Source: Longimonas halophila
Lineage (GTDB): Bacteria > Bacteroidota > Rhodothermia > Rhodothermales > Salinibacteraceae
NCBI RefSeq assembly: GCF_002554705.1
Contig: NZ_PDEP01000006.1
Coordinates: forward strand, 185,689 to 249,688
Direction of reading: 5' to 3'
DNA length: 64,000 nucleotides
Shown: piece by piece, positions 57,487 to 64,000 of the stretch
Position numbering within the stretch: the stretch's first letter is position 1
Layout: each line of letters begins with the position of its first letter
Position numbers and translations under genes: made by a program
The notes under the pieces: generated by a model
Seen by the model: the letters and a program-made list of their open reading frames with translations, nothing else
The model's database searches: none
Told to the model about the DNA's origin: nothing

Positions 57487-58866
57487 ATGATCTGTAATAT
57501 GATTCGCTTTCTTGCATACAATCTTTTCGCCGGGGCACTCGCTATAAGTATTGGACTCGTCATCGGTGGTGCGCAGGCAGCCCATGCACAGACCCTGAAG
57601 ATCCAGAGTGATGCCACCATTGCTGTTCAGAACGGTGCGGTCCTCGACCTGGAGAACGGCACAATGGATCTTGGGGGTGCCGGTAGCACCGCCACGCTCG
57701 ATGAGCAGAGCGGGGGGCAAGTGAACGGCGGACCGCTCACGGCCACGCGCACCATGAACGCCCCCACCAGCGTGAACGTCGCTGGCCTTGGCGCGGTGCT
57801 CACCGCTGGCGCAGATCTCGGCGACGTGACCATCACACGTGGCCACACCATTCAGACCGCCGAAGGTAACGAATCAATTGCGCGCTACTACGAGATTGCG
57901 CCCTCGCAGAATAACAGCGGTCTGGATGCCACGCTCAGCCACGCTTACCTCAACACCGAGTTGAACGGGATTCCAGAAACCGAACTGGTGCTTTTCAAGT
58001 CGACCGACGGAGGGACCACATGGACGCGCGAAGGAGTTGACAGTCGAGACACAGGTCCCGCCGCCGGTGGGACCGTCACGTTGAGCGGGATCGAGTCCTT
58101 TAGCCGATGGACACTTGCAAGCAGCAGCAATCCCTTGCCTGTGGAGCTGGCCGGATTCGAGGCGCAGCGTTCCGGTTCGGAATCGGTCACGCTGCAATGG
58201 CGGACCCTCTCGGAAACCAACAACGCGGGCTTTGAGGTACAGCGGGCTACTGCATCCGTAGAGACGTCCCAGGTAGAGACGTCCCAGGTAGAGACGTCCC
58301 AGGTAGAGACGTCCCAGGTAGAGACGTCCCAGGTAGAGACGTCCCAGGTAGAGACGTCCCAGGTAGAGACGTCCCAGGTAGAGACGCCCCCTGTAGAGAC
58401 GCCCCAGTGGGACGTCTCTACAGGGGAATCGTGGAAGACGATTGCGCATCTGGAGGGCGCCGGCACCACCGGCACTCCGCAGTCCTACCAGTTCGAGGAC
58501 ACCGACCTGCCGTACGCGGCCGATCGTGTGCGCTACCGCCTGCGCCAAATCGACACCGACGGCACCGAATCGTTTAGCGAGCCGGTGACCATCGCGCGGC
58601 AGGTGACTGCAGCCGAACTGCTGCCGACGTATCCGAATCCGGCGCGAAGCCAGGCGATGATTCGGTTTGCAACCCCAGAGCGGCAAGACGTGCGCATCGC
58701 GCTGTATGATATGCTCGGACGGCGGGTGCAGACGGTGGTGGATACCAACGCCGAGGGTCGCACGGAAGCGCAGCTTGACGTGAGCAATCTGGCCAGCGGT
58801 ACGTACTTCGTGCGCATGCAGACCGACGGCTTCACTGATACGCAGCGCCTGACCGTGGTGCGGTAA
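57487..58866 (+). CDS. Secreted T9SS protein with VETSQ repeat expansion
   Basis: 459 residues (an ATG at 57499 gives a slightly shorter form). Signal peptide AYNLFAGALAISIGLVIGG ending AHAQ. Residues ~35-210 are beta-rich with SNGAVLDLENGTMDLGG-like repeats and a beta-sandwich (YYEIAPSQNNSGLDATLSHA, LFKSTDGGTTWTREG), common in Bacteroidota surface proteins. Next come the shared module PLPVELAGFEAQRSGSESV, ten tandem pentapeptides (VETSQ x8, VETPP, VETPQ) from residue 258, WDVSTGESW, and a type A sorting domain (LLPTYPNPARSQAMIRF). The C-terminal 210 codons are nearly identical in DNA to those of the CSLREA gene downstream. Confidence 0.9.
   Translation: MICNMIRFLAYNLFAGALAISIGLVIGGAQAAHAQTLKIQSDATIAVQNGAVLDLENGTMDLGGAGSTATLDEQSGGQVNGGPLTATRTMNAPTSVNVAGLGAVLTAGADLGDVTITRGHTIQTAEGNESIARYYEIAPSQNNSGLDATLSHAYLNTELNGIPETELVLFKSTDGGTTWTREGVDSRDTGPAAGGTVTLSGIESFSRWTLASSSNPLPVELAGFEAQRSGSESVTLQWRTLSETNNAGFEVQRATASVETSQVETSQVETSQVETSQVETSQVETSQVETSQVETSQVETPPVETPQWDVSTGESWKTIAHLEGAGTTGTPQSYQFEDTDLPYAADRVRYRLRQIDTDGTESFSEPVTIARQVTAAELLPTYPNPARSQAMIRFATPERQDVRIALYDMLGRRVQTVVDTNAEGRTEAQLDVSNLASGTYFVRMQTDGFTDTQRLTVVR
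58258..58421 (+). repeat. In-frame 15-bp tandem repeat derived from a palindrome
   Basis: gtagagacgtcccag is repeated eight times exactly (58258-58377), then twice in degenerate form (58378-58407). The closing half tgggacgtctctac completes the palindrome. Each unit encodes VETSQ. Confidence 0.95.
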
Positions 58867-59184
58867 ATGTGTGGAGAATTTGCCCGCAGATCCATCACCT
58901 CTACGTTATGCTGCGATCACATCCAGCAGCTGCATGGTGTCCTATTTGTGAGGCCTCATGTGTCCGATAGAGAGCTACTTGTGTTGATGTCCGGATCCCT
59001 TCCAGCTTTACGCATCCGATAGTAGAAGGCACATATGTCGCGTCTCCCCCTTTGAGCTTTTCTGAAGGTGCGGGCCCGGTTCTGCTGGTCGTCTCCTTCT
59101 GCTTGACAGCACGACTCAAGTAGCTATGGAATCGTGGTTCGCCCAACCGATCACGAGTTCTTACATCGACTGATTCATCTGATC
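58867..59184. other. Intergenic gap with promoter
   Basis: About 318 bp, no gene seen. A ttgaca (59103-59108), 16-bp spacer, tatgga (59125-59130) pair is the likely promoter of the next gene, giving a leader of about 50 nt. Confidence 0.45.
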
Positions 59185-61884
59185 ATGACTCGCTCGATAC
59201 CTAAGTATCCATTCTCTCTCTTCTCTCTTTCATTACTACTTGGCAGCCTGCTCCTGATAGGGCTGGGACCCATGGCGGCTCCTACTGCGCAGGCACAAAC
59301 CATCTTCACTGTCAACTCGACCGCAGACGATGGCGACTTTGACACGAGTGATGGGGTCTGCGATACCGACGACAGCGCTGACGACGGTCCCTGTACATTG
59401 CGCGCTGCTATTCAGCAAGCCAACAGTGCCACAGGAAACAGTGAGATCGAGTTCAATATCTCTGGCCCCGGTCCGCACACCATTCAGCCAGGCAGTGCTC
59501 TTCCAACTATCACCGAGCCGCTCTTCATCAGAGGCAACACCGAGCCGGATTACACGCCTGGCGGTTCGCCTGTTGTGGAGATCGATGGGCAGAATGCCGG
59601 CACGGGAGTAAGCGGCCTCACGTTTGGCTCGGTCAGCGCAGGCTCCGTGGGGGCGCTTGCCATCATCAACTTCGATGACAACGGTCTCTTGTTCGATGCC
59701 AGCAACAGCATTCCCACGCAGAACAGCTATATCGGTGTGGCCGCTGATGGCAGTGCTGCCGGCAACGGAAGTAGCGGCGTAGAGATCACGAACGGTGCCA
59801 GCGGCAACCTGATCAACGGCAACGTCATTTCCAACAACGGCGGGCGCGGGATCTTCATCGGGCCGGTTGGTGGCGAGGCCAACAACACCGTTGTAGACAA
59901 CCTGATCGGCACCAGCCCCGACGGTACCAGCGATATGGGCAACTTCTTCGAGGGGGTCTTAACCAACGGGGCAATTGGCACGCTCATCGGTGTGGATTCC
60001 AACGGAAACTTCTCGGGCAACGTCATTAGCGGCAATGGACGGGCCGGCGTTTCTATTGTCAGCGGAGGCGCGACCATTCAAGCCAACAACATTGGTACGA
60101 ACGAGAGCGGCGACGCGTCGTTGAGCAACGACGGCAACGGCGTGGAACTCTCCAATGGTACGTCGGGCGTGTTGGTAGGCGGTACAATGGCTGGGGCTGG
60201 CAACGTCATCAGCGCCAACGTCGGGCACGGCGTGCTCATCACCGGCAGCGGAAGTACCAGCAACGTGGTGCAGGGCAACAACATTGGCACCAACGCCGCT
60301 GGTGATGTGCCTCTCGGCAACGCCCTTGACGGTGTGCGAGTTGAAAACGGCGCTTCTGATGCCACCATCGGCGGTACAGCCAGCGGTGCCGAGAACGTTA
60401 TCGCCGACAACGAAAACGAGATTTATATTGATGCCTCGAGCAACGACGTGCAGGGCAACTTCATCGGCACCAATGCCAACGGCGACGACCTCGGCTCCGG
60501 TTTCAACGCTATCGACATCGACAGCGGTAGCAACAACTTTATTGGCGGGAGCACCTCTGGAGCCGGCAACGTCATCGGATTCACGCTGACGAACTCCGTA
60601 AGCGTGAGCGGTACGAACAATGTCGTACGGGGCAACTTCATTGGCACCAATCCCAACGGCGATAGCCTCCCCACAACCGGAACGGCGGTTCGCCTCTTCG
60701 GCTCTGGACACGTCGTTGGCGGGACCAGCGCTGGAGAGGGCAACACCATCACCAACAGCAGTTTCGGTGTCGGAATCAGCACCGGCACAGGCCACACCAT
60801 CCGCGGAAATCGCATCTTTGACAACAGCCAGCTCGGCATCGACTTCAACCGTGACGGCGTGACGGGCAACGACGCCGGCGACAGCGACGACGGCGTCAAT
60901 CGCCTCCAGAACTTTCCCGAGATCCAGAGCGCCACGATTACGGGCGGTGGCGACGTTGAGGTCACGTACCTCGTTGATAGCAATCCGTCACTGACAGGCT
61001 CCGGTGCCAGCGACTACAACTTGACAATTGACTTCTACAAAGCCGATGCTGATGATGAGGAAGGTGAGGCCTACCTCGGCACAGACACGTACACCCCCAC
61101 TGATTATAGCAGTGGCTGCAGCACGCCGCCGTGCAGCAAAACAGTCACGTTCACCCCGCAGGCATCCGTGACGGAGAGCGACGATGTAGTTGCCACCGCG
61201 ACCGACGGCAACGGAAACACCAGCGAGTTTACCGGCACAAGCCAGCAGCTCCCGGTCGAACTGGCCGGATTCGAGGCGCAGCGTTCCGGTTCGGAATCGG
61301 TCACGCTGCAATGGCGGACCCTCTCGGAAACCAACAACGCGGGCTTTGAGGTACAGCGGGCTACTGCATCCGCCGATGGTTCTGCTAATGCATCCGTAGA
61401 GACGTCCCAGGTAGAGACGCCCCAGTGGGACGTCTCTACAGGGGAATCGTGGAAGACGATTGCGCATCTGGAGGGCGCCGGCACCACCGATCAGCCGCAA
61501 TCCTACCAATTTGAGGACACCGACCTGCCGTACGCGGCCGATCGTGTGCGCTACCGCCTGCGCCAGATCGACACCGACGGCACCGAATCGTTTAGCGAGC
61601 CGGTGACCATCGCGCGGCAGGTGACTGCGGCCGAACTGCTGCCGACGTATCCGAATCCGGCACGAAGCCAGGCGATGATTCGGTTTGCAACCCCAGAGCG
61701 GCAAGACGTGCACATCGCGCTGTACGATATGCTCGGACGGCGGGTGCAGACGGTGGTGGATACCAACGCCGAGGGTCGTACGGAAGCGCAGCTTGACGTG
61801 AGCAATCTGGCCAGCGGCACATACTTCGTACGGATGCAGACCGACGGCTTCACCGATACGCAGCGCCTGACCGTGGTGCGGTAA
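59185..61884 (+). CDS. Secreted CSLREA/parallel beta-helix T9SS protein
   Basis: About 899 residues from ATG 59185 (MTRSIPKYPFSLFSLSLLLG). After the signal peptide comes a CSLREA-type N-terminal motif: FTVNSTADDGDFDTSDGVCD and CTLRAAIQQANS. Residues ~90-600 are a right-handed beta-helix with repeats such as GxxNVIxGNxxxGVxI and NNIGTNxxGDxxLxNxxxGV. A beta-sandwich follows (VEVTYLVDSNPSLTGSGA), then the shared module PLPVELAGF-like, the VETSQVETPQWDVST insert and a type A sorting domain. Such proteins are surface adhesins or polysaccharide-binding proteins; no enzymatic residues recognised. The frame is open upstream to 59134 but the ATG at 59185 directly precedes the signal peptide. Confidence 0.9.
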   Translation: MTRSIPKYPFSLFSLSLLLGSLLLIGLGPMAAPTAQAQTIFTVNSTADDGDFDTSDGVCDTDDSADDGPCTLRAAIQQANSATGNSEIEFNISGPGPHTIQPGSALPTITEPLFIRGNTEPDYTPGGSPVVEIDGQNAGTGVSGLTFGSVSAGSVGALAIINFDDNGLLFDASNSIPTQNSYIGVAADGSAAGNGSSGVEITNGASGNLINGNVISNNGGRGIFIGPVGGEANNTVVDNLIGTSPDGTSDMGNFFEGVLTNGAIGTLIGVDSNGNFSGNVISGNGRAGVSIVSGGATIQANNIGTNESGDASLSNDGNGVELSNGTSGVLVGGTMAGAGNVISANVGHGVLITGSGSTSNVVQGNNIGTNAAGDVPLGNALDGVRVENGASDATIGGTASGAENVIADNENEIYIDASSNDVQGNFIGTNANGDDLGSGFNAIDIDSGSNNFIGGSTSGAGNVIGFTLTNSVSVSGTNNVVRGNFIGTNPNGDSLPTTGTAVRLFGSGHVVGGTSAGEGNTITNSSFGVGISTGTGHTIRGNRIFDNSQLGIDFNRDGVTGNDAGDSDDGVNRLQNFPEIQSATITGGGDVEVTYLVDSNPSLTGSGASDYNLTIDFYKADADDEEGEAYLGTDTYTPTDYSSGCSTPPCSKTVTFTPQASVTESDDVVATATDGNGNTSEFTGTSQQLPVELAGFEAQRSGSESVTLQWRTLSETNNAGFEVQRATASADGSANASVETSQVETPQWDVSTGESWKTIAHLEGAGTTDQPQSYQFEDTDLPYAADRVRYRLRQIDTDGTESFSEPVTIARQVTAAELLPTYPNPARSQAMIRFATPERQDVHIALYDMLGRRVQTVVDTNAEGRTEAQLDVSNLASGTYFVRMQTDGFTDTQRLTVVR

Positions 61885-62166
61885 GCGCTACGCACTGCGA
61901 CGGACACAGGAGCGGGAGACAGCCCTTTGCCTACGGCAGCCGATTGGGGCAATCATGACCGCCTGCTGAAGCTGTATGCAGGTTTTGGAGACGGCAACAC
62001 ATGCTGCTTCCCCCTACAACCAGACACAGCGTTGGAGCCTCCATGCAAACCGGCTGAAATCCGTGTTGCGTGGGGGTTCGTGCCCGGTTGGGAGCTGGAA
62101 CCTGTGGATGCAATGTGGTATCATGCTTTCGTTCCTGTATCCGTTTCACGTTTAGCCCCGTTGTTC

Positions 62167-63705
62167 ATGGCTGATGACGCCTCCTCCACGGAAACTCCTA
62201 TCGAAGACTTTGTTCGCATCGACGCGCTGCCCGACCACGACGGCGACACCGTTACGCTGAAGGGCTGGTTGCACAACAAGCGCGGCTCCAAGAGCTTGTA
62301 TTTCTTGATCTTGCGCGATGGATCGGGCTTTGTACAGTGCGTGGTGAGCGAGGGCGATGTGGACGACGCCAGCTGGGCTGCGGCCGACAACGCAAGTCAG
62401 GAGACGGCGCTGTCGATTACAGGCAGGGTCTCGGCGGATGACCGCGCACCCGGCGGCTATGAGATGCAGGTCGATGCGGTAGAGACCATTGGCGATTCGG
62501 ACGGCTATCCGATTACGCCGAAGGAGCACGGCATCGACTTCCTGATGAACCGGCGTCATCTGTGGCTCCGCAGCGAGTCGCAGTGGGCGGTGTTGCGGGT
62601 GCGCAATCGCGTGCAGAAGGCCGTGCATGACTTCTTTCAGGACCGGGGCTTCCTGCAGACGGATGCGCCGGTGCTAACAGGCAATGCGGTGGAGGGCACC
62701 TCAACGCTGTTCGAGCTCGACTATTTCGACGACGAGTCGGCCTACCTCACGCAGAGCGGTCAGCTGCACGGCGAGGCCATGGCGATGGCGTTCGGCAAGG
62801 TCTACACCTTTGGGCCGACCTTCCGCGCCGAGAAGTCGAAGACGCGGCGCCACCTTACCGAGTTCTGGATGATTGAGCCGGAGATGGCGTTCTACGACTT
62901 GGATATGAACATGACGCTGGCCGAGCGTTTTGTGTCGCATATCGTGCAGGATGTGCTTACGCACTGCGAGCGTGAGCTGGAGACGCTGGAGCGCGACACG
63001 ACGGCGCTGCAGCAGGTGGAGACGCCCTTCCCGCGCATTAGCTACGACGAGGCGGTGGAGCTGCTGCGCAGCGACGCCACGGCCGAGCTGATTGACGAGC
63101 GCATTGCGGGGCTGCACGAGGAGCAGGCCGAACTGGAGACCGAGCGCGAAGAGAACCAGAAGCGGCGCGGGCAGGCGAAGAAGCACATCAAGCGCCAGAT
63201 CGATGCGCGAGAGATTGAGATCAACAAGCGCATCAACGACATTGAAGAGGCGTTGCGCAACCTGCCGGACTGGAAGGAGTCGGCGCAGACCTTTGAGTGG
63301 GGCTCCGACTTTGGCGGAAGCGATGAGACGGTGCTCACCTGGCACTTCGATCGTCCGATTATCGTGCATCGCTTTCCGGCCAAGATCAAGGCCTTCTACA
63401 TGAAGCGCGATCCGCACGACGATCGTCTGGCGCTGGGTATGGATGTGCTGGCGCCCGAGGGCTACGGCGAAATTGTGGGCGGTGGCGAGCGCGCCACGGA
63501 TCTGGACTTCCTGCAGGAGCAGATTGAAGCGCACGGCCTGCCCGAAGAGGCGTTCGACTGGTACCTGGACCTCCGCAAGTTTGGCGCGGTGCCGCACAGC
63601 GGGTTCGGCCTGGGCCTGGAGCGTGTGGTGTCGTGGATCTGCGGGCGCGAGCATGTGCGCGAGGCCATTCCTTTCCCCCGCACGATTGGCCGCCTGCACC
63701 CGTAG
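62167..63705 (+). CDS. asnS: Asparaginyl-tRNA synthetase with coiled-coil insertion
   Basis: It charges tRNA-Asn. 512 residues from ATG 62167 ([15 protein letters not shown]). The N-terminal OB-fold anticodon domain ([20 protein letters not shown]) precedes the class II core: motif 2 [20 protein letters not shown] and motif 3 [15 protein letters not shown], with [13 protein letters not shown] and [12 protein letters not shown] at the end. Between about residues 305 and 370 there is a charged helical insertion ([20 protein letters not shown] and following) absent from the ~467-residue Bacteroides enzyme. Upstream in-frame codons to 61927 are not synthetase-like. The MITE-like repeat begins 10 bp after its stop. 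Confidence 0.95.
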   Translation: MADDASSTETPIEDFVRIDALPDHDGDTVTLKGWLHNKRGSKSLYFLILRDGSGFVQCVVSEGDVDDASWAAADNASQETALSITGRVSADDRAPGGYEMQVDAVETIGDSDGYPITPKEHGIDFLMNRRHLWLRSESQWAVLRVRNRVQKAVHDFFQDRGFLQTDAPVLTGNAVEGTSTLFELDYFDDESAYLTQSGQLHGEAMAMAFGKVYTFGPTFRAEKSKTRRHLTEFWMIEPEMAFYDLDMNMTLAERFVSHIVQDVLTHCERELETLERDTTALQQVETPFPRISYDEAVELLRSDATAELIDERIAGLHEEQAELETEREENQKRRGQAKKHIKRQIDAREIEINKRINDIEEALRNLPDWKESAQTFEWGSDFGGSDETVLTWHFDRPIIVHRFPAKIKAFYMKRDPHDDRLALGMDVLAPEGYGEIVGGGERATDLDFLQEQIEAHGLPEEAFDWYLDLRKFGAVPHSGFGLGLERVVSWICGREHVREAIPFPRTIGRLHP

Positions 63706-63714
63706 GCGATTTTG

Positions 63715-63873
63715 GGTAGCGGTTCAATGGTAAGTGATTGTCATATGGCCGACATCATCGGAGCCAGACAACCCCCTCTGTCTATCGACATCTCCCCCTT
63801 GGAAAAGGGGGAGAAACCCGAAGGGAGAGGGGGTTTGAATAAGACAAACCTACATTCTACGATGGCCTTATCA
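63715..63873. repeat. MITE-like direct repeat, right copy
   Basis: Second copy of the 53719-53916 element, shorter by about 39 bp, with the same terminal inverted repeats (63770-63779 and 63826-63835) and the same flanking ggtagcggttcaatgg and acctacattctacgat sequences. Confidence 0.9.
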
Positions 63874-63959
63874 ATGCCAATCCAGAGTTGAGACCCACAT
63901 CACCGCAAGCTGTTTGAGGAGGGTGCTTAACGCCGCTCTCACAAACAGCCCTTGGTGAC

Positions 63960-64000
63960 ATGGACTGGCAATCTACGCTCATTCGCGTCTTTGTGTTCGT
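63960..64000 (+). CDS. Start of a possible transposase (runs off the window)
   Basis: ATG 63960 opens MDWQSTLIRVFVF and remains open to the end of the window. This start resembles that of some Bacteroidota DDE transposases (MDWxTxLIxxYxxI). Only 13 codons are visible, so the call is tentative. The 85 bp between the repeat copy and this ATG could contain an IS end, but no inverted repeat can be paired. Confidence 0.35.
   Translation, partial: MDWQSTLIRVFVF

Noticed and set aside
58258..58407. Short tandem repeats as a CRISPR array
   Set aside because: Units are 15 bp with no spacers and encode a continuous protein.

Overview
The window looks like chromosomal DNA of a member of the Bacteroidota/Rhodothermota, probably Rhodothermales close to Salinibacter or Longimonas. 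The reasons are its fairly high GC, several secreted proteins ending in a type IX secretion (T9SS) sorting domain, a DUF4292 lipoprotein next to an EnvC-like protein, a PgpH-type 7TM-HD protein, a family B DNA polymerase and a GlnRS with a YqeY-like tail. No rRNA, tRNA or CRISPR array was seen. This placement rests on protein content only.

Layout. 1-16.8 kb holds housekeeping genes: the 3' part of ligA, a c-di-AMP-type HD phosphohydrolase, a GntR regulator, lpdA, the envC-like/DUF4292 pair, a glutamate-cysteine-ligase-like protein fused to CBS domains, a ferredoxin, a Sua5-type tRNA modification enzyme, an FAD oxidoreductase/methyltransferase pair and a small T9SS cargo protein. 16.9-25.6 kb holds a coiled-coil membrane protein, glnS, a rhodanese, a gamma-glutamyltransferase and the groES-groEL operon. 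26-31 kb is a glyoxylate-shunt locus: malate synthase and isocitrate lyase, with a RamB/ScfR-like regulator transcribed away from them. Two copies of a tagcgaagtttc site lie in the shared promoter region. 31.1-39 kb is one giant T9SS cargo gene (2626 codons) with three beta-helix modules and a LamG-like domain.

39-46.3 kb contains an OmpA-like lipoprotein, a hydrolase, membrane proteins, a DUF433/DUF5615 toxin-antitoxin pair lying between imperfect direct repeats, and a family B DNA polymerase. 46.3-48.9 kb is the most unusual part. It is a visibly AT-richer cassette between two near-identical repeats of about 140 bp. It encodes a six-cysteine small secreted peptide (apparently frameshifted), a 6-bladed beta-propeller protein and a thioredoxin-like exported protein. 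49-53.5 kb holds an FAD amine oxidase translationally coupled to DoxX, a serine hydrolase with a CDP-alcohol phosphatidyltransferase, and a metallophosphoesterase.

53.7-63.9 kb is a block bounded by direct copies of a MITE-like repeat. It contains three T9SS cargo proteins, a YadA-head/S74-chaperone protein and asnS. A transposase-like reading frame starts at the right edge of the window. Four T9SS genes in the window carry the same gtagagac...gtctctac palindrome in frame at the same protein position. In one of them it has expanded into ten tandem 15-bp units encoding the pentapeptide VETSQ and variants.
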